From Paenibacillus mesophilus (GTDB taxonomy: Bacteria; Bacillota; Bacilli; Paenibacillales; NBRC-103111), in the NCBI RefSeq assembly GCF_005938385.1, contig NZ_VCRA01000022.1, forward strand, positions 1-64,000: 64,000 nucleotides of DNA, written 5' to 3'. Under the pieces are notes generated by a model. That model was not told the DNA's origin, did not search any database, and worked only from the letters and a program-made list of their open reading frames with translations. Position 1 is the stretch's first letter, and each line of letters begins with the position of its first letter. Positions 33,067 through 42,647 of the stretch are shown here, piece after piece. The position numbers and the translations under genes are program-made.

Positions 33067-33161
33067 GATGTTCGACCTCCTTCTGATTGATTTTTGTGCG
33101 ATATTTACCAATTGTATCATGACCTACTGGTTAAATGCCAACCGGATAGGCCGAATGATGA

Positions 33162-36100
33162 CTATCCCCGATATACCAATCTTCCCGATCCATCAATAGT
33201 CGCGAAGCCTCGCTTTACAGCCACGGCGATTCCATTCTTGACCGCCTTTTCAAGAGCTGGACCGGAGCGGGCGTAGCCAAGCAAACGTACCGTTTGCTTA
33301 ACCAAGTCGTCCTCCGGCAGGCTGATCTGCGAGGCAAGCGCGGCGCGAACCGCGCCCGCGATCTCCTCCGGCGGGAGATCCTCGGCAGCCCGCCGCTGCG
33401 AATCATCTTCGGCGACGCGGAATAGCGCATATTGTTCGGGCTCAATCCCGGCCGGCCAAAAAAACTCGACCCCGTCCCGCTCTACGGAACGAACTTGCAT
33501 TCTTGACATCAGCTCGACCAAATGACGTTCAAGCCTGGCGCCCAGCCGCGAAATCCCCCACGCCTGAAGCACGCGTCTGGCAAGAAGTCCGCGGCTGATT
33601 GGCCCTTCTTCCTCGATAGTCTTCAAGATCTGATCGCAGATCAGTCGGGCATATTCCGGCGAATAAAACGAATCCGTCCCCGCAGTCACACTTGCGAGCA
33701 CACACGGCCGATATCGCTTCGCACCTTCCGGCAAGCCGGCAGTCGGCACGTCCGTCGTCATTGCGGGCACGTCTACGTCAGCCGTTTCCTCCACGGACGC
33801 TTCTTCCCCTTTTTCCGCTTCGCCCCCTGCGCTGCGCTCCATTGCCGATACGATTTTACGGATTTCCGTGCCGCGATTATCCCACCAATCCGGCGTCCAA
33901 AGCCGGTGAATGCGCCAGCCAAGCTGATTCAAAACCTGGAGGCGCAATATATCACGGTCGCGGGCCGTCTTCGCATCCCTATACATAGGCCCGTCCAGCA
34001 CGATACCGAGAGCGTAGGCTCCCGACTTTGCCGGATCCCGGAGCGCGACGTCGATCCGGAAGCCCGACGTCCCGACATGAAGATCGGCCGCATAGCCGAG
34101 ACGTTCAAGCTCCGCTATCAGGCTGCGATGGATGTCGCTATCCCCGGTGCGGATTCCTGCAATTTCGCTTGTCGGCAGGGCCCTTTTGCCTTTTTCCGCG
34201 TAGCTCAGGAATGCCTTTAATCCGATGACGCCTTGGGCGCTTATCCTACCGGCGCTTAAGTGGCGCTCATGAAGTGTGGAGAATACATGCATTTCCTGAC
34301 GTGCGCGAGATACGGCCACATTCAACCGACGCCAGCCTCCTTGTCGGTTGAGCGGTCCGAAATTTAGGCTTATTTTGCCGGAAGGATCGGGACCGTACCC
34401 GACCGAAAATAAGATGACATCCCGCTCGTCGCCCTGCACGTTCTCCAAATTTTTAATAAATATGGGCTCCGGCATATTTGCAGCCAGCAGCTCCAAGTCC
34501 TGATCCCGTTTCAGCGCCTCGTCAAGCAAATCTTCGATCAGCGATTGCTGAATCGAACTGAAGGTCACAACGCCAATACTTGTCCGACACAGATTTTTAT
34601 CCTTCAGACGGCGCACAATTTCCGCGACGACGGCTTCGCCCTCCGCCCGGTTTTGTTTCGAGCGGCCCCTGTCGTACGTTCCCTCCACCGGATGCCATTT
34701 GACGCTGGAAACAGGCTCGTCCGGCGACGGAAACGTCATCAACCTGTTGTCATAATATTGCGCGTTGCTGAAAGCGATCAAGCTTTCATGGCGGCTGCGG
34801 TAATGCCACGACAAATACCGCTGCGGCATGGCGATAGCCAAACAGTCGTCCAATATGCTCTCCAGATCCTCGATTACGTCTTGATCCTCCTCCGCCTCCC
34901 CGCTCATTTTGGAAAAAAAGCTCGTCGGCGGCAACTGCTTCGGATCGCCCACGATTACCGACTGATGTCCTCTGGCAAGAGCGCCTACGGCCTGAGCGGT
35001 AGGAACCTGCGAAGCTTCGTCGAAAATAACAAGGTCGAACTTCGGACCGGCCGGGTCCAAATATTGCGCTACGGAAATCGGACTCATCAGCATGCAAGGA
35101 GTCAGTCTCGGCAGCAAATTCGGTATTTGCTCGAAAAGCTTCCGAATCGAGAGCGAACGCCCGCCGCTGCGAACCGCCCGCTGCAAGATGCCCGCTTCCG
35201 AGCTTTGGACTGCTTCCTGCGACATTTGCGGTACTCTGGCAGCGAGCCGGGCGACAATTTCTTTTCGCGTAAGTTCCGTATACTTGCGGTCCGTCTCGGT
35301 AAACTGCCGGATCGTCTCCTCGAACAAGCTGCCTGAAAACGAGCTGAGGCGAGTATCCTTCGAGATGATGCAATCGGCGCACGACTTGTACAATCCCCGC
35401 TCGAAGGCCGGCACCAGCTGTTCGTGCGAAAGCAAGCCTTGCTCGTAAGGGGCGACTAGCGGGAGCAAGCCCGCTGCGACTGCCTCGTCACGCACTTTTC
35501 GCCAAGCGCACCAGCTCCGCAAAGAGTCCAGATTCGTTTCCAAAAGGACCGCCTTCGTTCTCATGAACGCAAAGCGGTCGCTTTCCCTGGATGCCACAGT
35601 CATTTGCTCAGAAGAAATCCGGAGTAGCCTATGCAGCTCGGACTCATCCTTTTTCATATCGCCGTATTGCTCTACAGCCGCCTTCCAGGCTCCGTTTTGC
35701 TTCATCACCCCGGTCGTGCCGCCACGCACAAGCTCGCCGAGCCGCTTGCGCACGGACGACGACGCCTCCGCGAACAAGGAAGCAAGCAGCTCCTGCAGCT
35801 CCAGCGCCCAGCCGCACGAGGCGACGATCTCGTCCCACCGGCCTTCACCATCGCACCATAATTCGGGGCCGAGCCACGAACCCGCCGACTTCCCGGCTTC
35901 GGCCAGCCTTCGCTCTTCCTCCTGCCAAAGACGGATATTCTCCAAGTGCGACTTGACCTCGTGTTTCGCAATCGTTCGACCGGATACGGTCAACGTTCCG
36001 AGTAATTTGACGATCCGGTTTTGGCCCATCCATTTCGACAAAAACCATTGCAGCTCCGTCTTGGTCCATTCCGATTGGACGAGCGCGGCATCGAAGCGAA

Positions 36101-38999
36101 GCACGTCCGGAACAAAAGTGGCGCTTACTTTGTCGCGGATGCGATCTCTCGCTTTCCCTACCTCGGAAACGGCTTTCAGTGCGGCGACCGCCCCTCCTAT
36201 ATCTTCCGAGCAGAACAGATCTCCCTTCAGATCGGGCATATGCCGCAGCATGTCGCACAATCGAACAAACCGGTCACACTGCTCATTCGTGTAAGCAAGC
36301 GAATCGACGCCAAGCTCGACTGCCGCTTTTCTTAGCGCCGCTTCGCCGGCGTCCAGCTTCGGGACGTATCGACCAAGCAGCGCCTCGACCTCGGCTTTCA
36401 ACGTTTGCGAGTAGGCCGTACAGCCCACATCTTTCCACGGATGATCGAACGGAATGCCAATATCAGCGGACGCGACTCGCATTTGTGACGCCAAATCGCG
36501 CCAAACGGTTACTTGATCCGGCGTCAACCGTTCGACAGATGCTGGTTCGAACCGGACGACATCCGCTCCCTTGCCCGTTCGTTCATAGCCGGATATCGCT
36601 TCGAACAACGAGAATCCGAATGGATGCTTGTCGTGCAGCACGTTAACGTACTCGTTCAATTCGCCGCGCATCCGGGACAACCTATGCGCCTGCGCTTCCC
36701 ATTCTTCCGGCTTTCGGACTCGTCCCGCTTCCGCTGCCGCGTTCAGTTGGTCAAGCACGGCCCTCTTCGTGCTTTTGTTCGAGTGCAACTCCAAACAAAA
36801 CGGATCGAGACCGATTTGGGCCAGCCGGTTTTGCACGACCGTAAGAGCTGCCATTTTCTCTGCGACGAACAGAACCCGTTTCCCGTTTGCCAGCGCGCTG
36901 GCGATCATGTTCGTAATCGTCTGCGACTTCCCGGTTCCCGGAGGACCGTGCAGAACAAAGCTTTGTCCGCCGGCTGCGGCCCGAATCGCCGATAGCTGGG
37001 ACGAATCGGCGCTGATCGGCACCGGCGGCCGGCTCGGGTGCTCTTCGTCAAGCCGCCCTTCTTCCTCCTTGTCCAACTGTTGTTGCGGCATCTTCAGCCG
37101 GCCTGCCATCAGGCTCGCCACCACGCCGTTCTCCGCAAGTTGGTCGGCGCGAGTGCGAATATCGTTCCACATGACGAACTGACCGAACGAAAACAAGCCG
37201 ATATACGCCGTTTCCTCCACATCCCATCGCGTCATCTGCATAAGCGCATGACGGAATGTTGTGAAAATTTGCTTCAAATCGATTCCGTTGTCATCTTTCG
37301 GTAGCGGATCGAGCCCGCCGATGCCGATCCCGTAATCTTGCCGCAGCATTTCAAGAAGCGTTACGTTGATTTGCGGCTCCTCGTCGCGCATGCGGATGAC
37401 GTATCCGATTCGCGATGACTTTCTTATAATTTCGATGGGGACAAGCACGACCGGGGCGTATCGCGGCATTTCGCTTACGGCGGATTCGTACCATTTCAGC
37501 AAGCCTAGCGCCAAATACAGCGTGTTGGCGCCATTTTCCTCCAGCGACAGACGGGCGCTCCGATACAGGTGAACGAGCCTTCTGTCCAGCTCCTGCGGAG
37601 GCAAATCGGCTCTAATCCGTTTTCGTTCGAATTCTTCCCGTAGCAGGGCGGCAAGCGGATGAGCGGCATCAATCGATTGGTACAAATTTGCGTTTCTCCC
37701 GTCCTCCTGCCAGTCGCCGGGCTTCGCCAGCACTTGAAACTCTTCGCGTCCGGCCAGCGCGTCCTCCAATTGTCCGAGATGGATCGCCATCAGAGGAACG
37801 CTCGACTTCGACAGCCGGAAGTTAAGCAAGGCGTTGCGCAGCGACAAGTCCAGCAGCCTGCGCTCCCACAGCTTCTGCCGGGTCATCGGAAGCGAATCCA
37901 CCTCGACCGGACGCCGAACGACATCCAAAAGTTCAGGGGCAATCGCTACTTCCGCCGCGGTTCGCGCGGGCGGCGCTATTTCCCAGCCATGAGTCGTCGC
38001 CACGCGCAGAGGCAGCGGACGAATCGCGCCGGAACGCGCCCGGCGAACATCAATGAGGCAGTCGAACTTGGCGGGATCGTTCAAATGCGAGGCCGCCATC
38101 TTGACCGCATCCTCGAACGAGACCGCCGGTCCTTCGACGAAAGCGGTAGACTCCATCACGCATATTTCGTGAATGCCCGGGGCAATTCGCTTCGTAAGCA
38201 GCGACATATCGTCCTGCACGCTTTCGGAGAACGTTTCTTCTACAAGCCATACGCCGACGAACGCATGCTTTTCTATGAACACGAGCAACGGATGCAGCCC
38301 GACGGCTTCCAGACAGGCGGCATAAAGCAACGACAAATCGAGGCAATTGCCCATACGCTGGGCAAATACCGTTTCCGGAAGACGGACGCGCTGCCCGATC
38401 TGCTCGAAACTGGGCGGCGCGACGCAATAAGCGATATTTTGGCTTTGCAAAGCGGCATAGAGAGCCGCAGCTTGCATTTTCACCCGATTCGGGTCGTTGC
38501 TTTGGTAAGCGGTAAACGACGGGGTGCCGCTCCACTTGCCAAGAACATCGGCGGCTTCCCGAACGACCCGTGCCACTTCCGGGTGGTTGGGCGTTACGAA
38601 TGCGGCGGCCATTTCCGGCAGAACGGCGAGCCCGCTCCATTCGTCGAAGGCAAGTATGGCGATGGGGACGTTCGTTTCATAGATCGGCGTTTGTCCTTGA
38701 AGAACGGACAATTTGAGTGTACCCGCCATTCGTTCGGACAGGCCACCCAAATAAGCAGCCGAAAGCTGCAAAGGGACGACGCCCAGGTCGACCGATCGGC
38801 CTGCCGGCAGCAAATCGTACGTCTTGCTCCAATCGTAGGCGAATTGCGGCTCCGTCGAGAGAACCACGGTAGCCCCGGCAATATCGTCCTCCATCTTGTT
38901 CGCGAGAATCAGTTGCTTTATAACGGGTACGTGATTTTGCTGCATCGCATAGTTGACGGTTTCGCTATACGCCCACTCGATCCCGATCCGCTCGTTCAC
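33162..38999 (-). CDS. Giant transglutaminase-like / SF1 helicase / nuclease protein (DUF4011-DUF3320 type)
   Basis: 1945 residues. Order: a beta-rich N-terminus; a transglutaminase-like segment with GNCLDLSLLYAACLEA (Cys near 218) and HAFVGVW (His near 246); a DUF4011-like region; an SF1 helicase with Walker A HGPPGTGKSQTITN near 683 and Walker B VIFDEASQVPTA near 1330, separated by a coiled-coil insert; helicase C-terminal motifs (QGDERDVILFS, NVAVSRA); a Vsr/MTES_1575-like nuclease (about 1640-1720: FRIDVAL, GIVLDG, GWRIHRLWTPDWW); and a DUF3320 tail. GTG start with AGGAGGAG 8 bases upstream. Proteins of this build are patchily distributed, which suits DNA defence or repair, but no function is established for this one. 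Confidence 0.88.
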   Translation of the reverse strand: MNERIGIEWAYSETVNYAMQQNHVPVIKQLILANKMEDDIAGATVVLSTEPQFAYDWSKTYDLLPAGRSVDLGVVPLQLSAAYLGGLSERMAGTLKLSVLQGQTPIYETNVPIAILAFDEWSGLAVLPEMAAAFVTPNHPEVARVVREAADVLGKWSGTPSFTAYQSNDPNRVKMQAAALYAALQSQNIAYCVAPPSFEQIGQRVRLPETVFAQRMGNCLDLSLLYAACLEAVGLHPLLVFIEKHAFVGVWLVEETFSESVQDDMSLLTKRIAPGIHEICVMESTAFVEGPAVSFEDAVKMAASHLNDPAKFDCLIDVRRARSGAIRPLPLRVATTHGWEIAPPARTAAEVAIAPELLDVVRRPVEVDSLPMTRQKLWERRLLDLSLRNALLNFRLSKSSVPLMAIHLGQLEDALAGREEFQVLAKPGDWQEDGRNANLYQSIDAAHPLAALLREEFERKRIRADLPPQELDRRLVHLYRSARLSLEENGANTLYLALGLLKWYESAVSEMPRYAPVVLVPIEIIRKSSRIGYVIRMRDEEPQINVTLLEMLRQDYGIGIGGLDPLPKDDNGIDLKQIFTTFRHALMQMTRWDVEETAYIGLFSFGQFVMWNDIRTRADQLAENGVVASLMAGRLKMPQQQLDKEEEGRLDEEHPSRPPVPISADSSQLSAIRAAAGGQSFVLHGPPGTGKSQTITNMIASALANGKRVLFVAEKMAALTVVQNRLAQIGLDPFCLELHSNKSTKRAVLDQLNAAAEAGRVRKPEEWEAQAHRLSRMRGELNEYVNVLHDKHPFGFSLFEAISGYERTGKGADVVRFEPASVERLTPDQVTVWRDLASQMRVASADIGIPFDHPWKDVGCTAYSQTLKAEVEALLGRYVPKLDAGEAALRKAAVELGVDSLAYTNEQCDRFVRLCDMLRHMPDLKGDLFCSEDIGGAVAALKAVSEVGKARDRIRDKVSATFVPDVLRFDAALVQSEWTKTELQWFLSKWMGQNRIVKLLGTLTVSGRTIAKHEVKSHLENIRLWQEEERRLAEAGKSAGSWLGPELWCDGEGRWDEIVASCGWALELQELLASLFAEASSSVRKRLGELVRGGTTGVMKQNGAWKAAVEQYGDMKKDESELHRLLRISSEQMTVASRESDRFAFMRTKAVLLETNLDSLRSWCAWRKVRDEAVAAGLLPLVAPYEQGLLSHEQLVPAFERGLYKSCADCIISKDTRLSSFSGSLFEETIRQFTETDRKYTELTRKEIVARLAARVPQMSQEAVQSSEAGILQRAVRSGGRSLSIRKLFEQIPNLLPRLTPCMLMSPISVAQYLDPAGPKFDLVIFDEASQVPTAQAVGALARGHQSVIVGDPKQLPPTSFFSKMSGEAEEDQDVIEDLESILDDCLAIAMPQRYLSWHYRSRHESLIAFSNAQYYDNRLMTFPSPDEPVSSVKWHPVEGTYDRGRSKQNRAEGEAVVAEIVRRLKDKNLCRTSIGVVTFSSIQQSLIEDLLDEALKRDQDLELLAANMPEPIFIKNLENVQGDERDVILFSVGYGPDPSGKISLNFGPLNRQGGWRRLNVAVSRARQEMHVFSTLHERHLSAGRISAQGVIGLKAFLSYAEKGKRALPTSEIAGIRTGDSDIHRSLIAELERLGYAADLHVGTSGFRIDVALRDPAKSGAYALGIVLDGPMYRDAKTARDRDILRLQVLNQLGWRIHRLWTPDWWDNRGTEIRKIVSAMERSAGGEAEKGEEASVEETADVDVPAMTTDVPTAGLPEGAKRYRPCVLASVTAGTDSFYSPEYARLICDQILKTIEEEGPISRGLLARRVLQAWGISRLGARLERHLVELMSRMQVRSVERDGVEFFWPAGIEPEQYALFRVAEDDSQRRAAEDLPPEEIAGAVRAALASQISLPEDDLVKQTVRLLGYARSGPALEKAVKNGIAVAVKRGFATIDGSGRLVYRG

Positions 39000-39096
39000 G
39001 ACAATAACTCCTCCTGTTTGGTCGATATCCCAAATTATGTATACCTATATGATAGCACTTTCTCCGCATCGTTGCGCGTTTTTTCGACCAAATCGG

Positions 39097-39127
39097 CAAA
39101 AAGCCGCCGTCAATCGACGGCGGCGGG
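39097..39127 (-). terminator. Terminator after the siderophore regulator gene region
   Basis: GCCGCCGTC, loop AATC, GACGGCGGC: a perfect 9-bp stem followed on the minus strand by TTTTT. It lies between the giant gene and the AraC/binding-protein regulator, about 35 bp beyond the latter's stop. Confidence 0.85.
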
Positions 39128-39160
39128 GACGGATTATGGAATAAAAATAGAAATGCGCGT

Positions 39161-40795
39161 TTAAGTAATTGAGAAGCGCCGGGCGCTGCTCTCGGTGCGG
39201 GCGGCCCGCCCCATGGCCTCACCGGCGGTTGTGCCGGGACTGCCCGTCCCCCGCAGCAGCTCGTCGATAATTTGCCGCTGTCCGAGCGGCGACCAGCTTT
39301 TGCGTATCCAGTTCGATACCGGACGAAACTGCATACCGCCACGAAAGGCGTCTTGCTGCTGACTGGCAAACAGCGGAACATCACGGTCCGGCTTCTCGAT
39401 CGGGTGAATATACATATAATCCGTATCGAAGGGCGGCATCCGGCGCAGATCGAATTCGCGATACTGCGAGTCCGAAGGCACCCCGCTGCCCGGCTTTAGG
39501 CCAAGCTCGGCGTACAGCAGCACGTTCATCGGATGGTCGGTTGTCCCCTGCACCCTGATTTTTCGGCTGTACAGACGCATAAAGGAAAAGGTTTTGCCGG
39601 CTTCGGGAGAACTCAACAGCAGACGCGCATCACGGATTTCCTGCTCGACCTGTCGGAAATTTTGCTCCGCTTCCTTCTCCCGTCCGGCAAGCTCGGCTAT
39701 TCTCCGGTGATTGTCGCGCCAGTCGGACGTAAAAGGCAATACGACGATTGGGGCAATCTGCTTCAGCTCCTCGTAATACGGCTGATGCCGGCAATCGGTC
39801 ACGATCAGATCCGGCCGCGCCTGGCGGATTCGCTGCATTTGAAGCTGGACCAGCCTGCCGTGCCTGTCGCCGCCTTGTCCGTTATAGGGCAGTCCGTTCA
39901 TGACGGCCGCCGGCTGCACGCCCAGGGAGCGCAAGCAATCCCCGAAGCCGAAGCAGGTGGCCACGGCGATTCGAAGCTGCCTTCTCTGCACGTAGCTTGC
40001 GGGAGAAAGGCCGACCGTCCTTTTGAACAGCCGGCTAAAATAATACTCGCTGCCGAACCCGACCGATTCAGATACTTCCTTGATCGGGCGCTTCTGCGCA
40101 AGCAGCGGCTTGGCGCAGTCGATGCGGATTTGATTCAAGTACTCTATCGGCGAGACGCCTCTTTGCCGCTTGAAGCTTCTGGAGTAGGAGGTTTGGGTTA
40201 AGCCAGCTATGACCGACAGCGTGTCCAGCTTTATTTTCTCATGGAAGTGATCGTGCATGTAAGCGATACTGCGGTCGATCCCCCCGCGTTCCCGCTCCGG
40301 CTCCCGTTGCCCGGACGAGTCGGCTGCAACAAGCTGCAGCAGCGACTGGAACTGAAGCTGCACGCTTAATGCCTGCCCGGGATTCGATCGGCTGCCACGA
40401 TAAATCTGCTCCAGTCGCTCCACCATCGGCCGGATCGATCGGCTGCGCAGCCGCCCCGGCGGCAGCAAAGTTCCGGACGCCTCGGACGGCGTGCAGGTCC
40501 AATACCCCCGCGGCTTTCCGACCTCTACGCTTCTAAGCACGAGAACATAATATTCGATTTGACCCGATTCGGGCATAAGGTCCACCGTATCCGAGCGTCG
40601 CAGAAACAAAGCCAGCTCCGGCTTGAGCGGGACGATATCGTCGCCGAGACGGAGCAGGCCGTCCCCCTGCACGATCAGAAGCAGCATATCGCCGGGGACC
40701 GTCAGGCGGAACAATGTCTTTTTCGGGCGGTACGTACGTTTATGAATAGAGGACAGCAGCAAGAGAGGATAGCGGGAACCGGCGCTGCGCGGCAC
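39161..40795 (-). CDS. AraC-family regulator fused to siderophore-binding-protein domain (Btr-like)
   Basis: 544 residues. An N-terminal cupin-like AraC sensor (about 1-170) is followed by an AraC DNA-binding domain (about 185-285; LDTLSVIAGLTQTSYSRSFK, then EVSESVGFGSEYYFSRLFK) and a C-terminal FhuD/FeuA-like periplasmic-binding-protein domain (about 290-520). This is the architecture of B. subtilis Btr, which binds bacillibactin in the cytosol and activates feuABC. GTG start with AGGAAGGTG 7 bases upstream. A Fur box precedes the gene, and the matching importer is just upstream. Confidence 0.92.
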   Translation of the reverse strand: MPRSAGSRYPLLLLSSIHKRTYRPKKTLFRLTVPGDMLLLIVQGDGLLRLGDDIVPLKPELALFLRRSDTVDLMPESGQIEYYVLVLRSVEVGKPRGYWTCTPSEASGTLLPPGRLRSRSIRPMVERLEQIYRGSRSNPGQALSVQLQFQSLLQLVAADSSGQREPERERGGIDRSIAYMHDHFHEKIKLDTLSVIAGLTQTSYSRSFKRQRGVSPIEYLNQIRIDCAKPLLAQKRPIKEVSESVGFGSEYYFSRLFKRTVGLSPASYVQRRQLRIAVATCFGFGDCLRSLGVQPAAVMNGLPYNGQGGDRHGRLVQLQMQRIRQARPDLIVTDCRHQPYYEELKQIAPIVVLPFTSDWRDNHRRIAELAGREKEAEQNFRQVEQEIRDARLLLSSPEAGKTFSFMRLYSRKIRVQGTTDHPMNVLLYAELGLKPGSGVPSDSQYREFDLRRMPPFDTDYMYIHPIEKPDRDVPLFASQQQDAFRGGMQFRPVSNWIRKSWSPLGQRQIIDELLRGTGSPGTTAGEAMGRAARTESSARRFSIT

Positions 40796-40877
40796 GAAGC
40801 TTCACCTTCCTGATCCGGGAATGGGGGTTAAGCCGGCACGGTCCTGGCGGACGTCCCGGCTGTTCCTTATAAATAGT

Positions 40878-40896
40878 AATGATTATCATTATCATC
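40878..40896. promoter_or_regulatory. Fur box upstream of the siderophore regulator
   Basis: AATGATTATCATTATCATC is a strong match to the Fur consensus of interlocking TGATAAT repeats. It lies about 85 bp upstream of the regulator start and indicates iron-repressed expression. Confidence 0.85.
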
Positions 40897-40930
40897 AATA
40901 TAGCAAAAATCCAATCCATTTGGAAGAGTC

Positions 40931-41509
40931 CTATCGGAAGATCGTCAGCAGCTCCTCGGCCGGCATCCGCGGACGGGCTTGGGGAATCGCGAGCGGGTAA
41001 CCGACATGCAGCACCCCGGCGATTTTCTCTCCGGGCCGCACACCGACCGCCTCGCGGAATGTCGGGTCATAGCCGTAATGATTCGTTTTCCACACGACGC
41101 CGAGCCCCCGCTCCCATGCGGCCAGCTGGAAATTTTGAATCATGCTGCATACGGCGGCATAATCCTCGTCCCAAATTTTTTGGCGGGGATCCTCCTTCAT
41201 AATGACGATCAGGTGAGCCGGGACGGACTCCAAATATTCTTTCTTCCGTTCGCCATACTTCCCCCGTTCCTCCGAGGAATAAGTCCGGACCATCGCCTCC
41301 GCGAACGTCCGCCTCGCCTCGCCGTGAAACAGGATAAACCGCCAAGGCTGTCGATGCCCGTGATTCGGAGCCCATACGGCCACATTTAACAACTCCAGAA
41401 GCAGCGATTCGGGGACGGGATCGGCCAGAAATTGCCTGACCGTCCTTCTCTCCCTGATCAAGTCTGCTATCGGCGTCTCACCTTTCGCTTGCGCTTGCAA
41501 CGATTTCAT
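40931..41509 (-). CDS. Nitroreductase-family FMN protein
   Basis: 192 residues, YdjA-type length. Family features are IRERRTVRQF near the N-terminus (FMN phosphate contacts), APNHGHRQPWRF, and GLGVVWKTNHY near 140. It would be a cytosolic FMN-dependent NAD(P)H oxidoreductase. The ATG at 41509 lies just after AAGGAGAGGGAG. It is placed directly after the second siderophore permease, same strand, so it may take part in reductive release of iron from the imported siderophore. That function is inferred from context. Confidence 0.88.
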   Translation of the reverse strand: MKSLQAQAKGETPIADLIRERRTVRQFLADPVPESLLLELLNVAVWAPNHGHRQPWRFILFHGEARRTFAEAMVRTYSSEERGKYGERKKEYLESVPAHLIVIMKEDPRQKIWDEDYAAVCSMIQNFQLAAWERGLGVVWKTNHYGYDPTFREAVGVRPGEKIAGVLHVGYPLAIPQARPRMPAEELLTIFR

Positions 41510-41591
41510 ACTCTCTCTCCCTCTCCTTCTCCGTATCGCTTCCGGTATTCTTCTCGCCTGTATCCATCCTCGCTCCGCCCGTTCCTCCGGG

Positions 41592-42647
41592 TTACGCCGA
41601 GTTCCGCTTCGCATACAGCAAATAAATGAAAAACGGCGCGCCGACGGCTGCGGTAAATACGCCTACCGGAACATCGAGCGGTAGAAAAAACGTCCTTCCC
41701 GCCAAGTCCGCGATCAGCATCACGATCCCGCCCAGCAGCGCCGAGACGGGAAGCAGCCGGGCAAATTCCGATCCGACCAGCCTGCGCGCCATATGCGGGG
41801 CGAGCAGCCCGATAAAGCCGATCCCGCCCGCTACCGACACGGCGGCCGCGGCCAGAGCGACGCTCATGAGCAGCAGCAGCAGCCGGTTCCGTTCCACCGC
41901 GCTTCCCGCGCTGACCGCGGTTTCATCGCCAAGCTGACCGATATTGACATGGCGGGAGAACAAGAAGGCAATCGGCAGCACGACCAGCGTCCAGGGGACG
42001 ATCGTCAGTACATTTTCCCAATTCGTCGCATAAATCGACCCTGTCAGCCACATATAGGCTAATCCGGCGTCGTTCCTCGGGTTGAAAATAATCATCATCG
42101 TCGTAGCCGCCGAGGTCAAGGAGGATAGTCCGATTCCGATCAGCACGAGCCGCACGGGCGAAATCCCTTTTTTCCAAGCCAACGCGTACAGCAGTACCGC
42201 GGCGGCCGCGCCGCCGATCATGGCGAAGAAGGGCAGCAAGCGGATGCTGACCGTTCCGGATAAATAGGTCAGAAACAGGACGGCCGTCACGGACGCGCCG
42301 CCGGTAACGCCGATAATGTCCGGGGAGGCAAGCGGATTGCGCATAATCCCCTGAAGCAAGGCACCGGACCCGGCTAATGCGGCTCCGACCAGCATCGCGA
42401 TCGCAATCCTCGGCAATCGCAGCTGCTGGAGCACCATCACGTGCTCGTCGACTCCCGCCCCGAAGACGGCGCGCAGCACATTCGGCGGAGAAATGTACAT
42501 TTCCCCCAGGCCGGCGCTAACCACGGCGGCGATCGCGCAGACCGCAAGCAAAACGAACAACAGCAGCACCGTCTTCCCGTGTACCAGAAAAGAAACGCGT
42601 TGCCCTCCCGAACGGTAGGGAATATAGCCCTTCATGAAGTGCTTCAT
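41592..42647 (-). CDS. Iron-siderophore ABC permease (FecCD family), second subunit
   Basis: 351 residues with about ten membrane helices. FecCD family hallmarks: LRLPRIAIAMLVGAALAGSG, GIMRNPLASPDIIGVTGGAS, and GGIGFIGLLAPHMARRLVG, the loop that contacts the ATPase. The start ATG overlaps the TGA of the preceding permease (ATGA), showing translational coupling. It forms the heterodimeric channel with that permease. No ATPase gene is nearby, as in B. subtilis feuABC, which relies on the distant YusV. Confidence 0.95.
   Translation of the reverse strand: MKHFMKGYIPYRSGGQRVSFLVHGKTVLLLFVLLAVCAIAAVVSAGLGEMYISPPNVLRAVFGAGVDEHVMVLQQLRLPRIAIAMLVGAALAGSGALLQGIMRNPLASPDIIGVTGGASVTAVLFLTYLSGTVSIRLLPFFAMIGGAAAAVLLYALAWKKGISPVRLVLIGIGLSSLTSAATTMMIIFNPRNDAGLAYMWLTGSIYATNWENVLTIVPWTLVVLPIAFLFSRHVNIGQLGDETAVSAGSAVERNRLLLLLMSVALAAAAVSVAGGIGFIGLLAPHMARRLVGSEFARLLPVSALLGGIVMLIADLAGRTFFLPLDVPVGVFTAAVGAPFFIYLLYAKRNSA

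Noticed and set aside
37659..39164. A 501-codon plus-strand frame opposite the giant helicase gene
   Set aside because: It overlaps conserved transglutaminase and DUF4011 coding sequence in antisense and lacks domain features.
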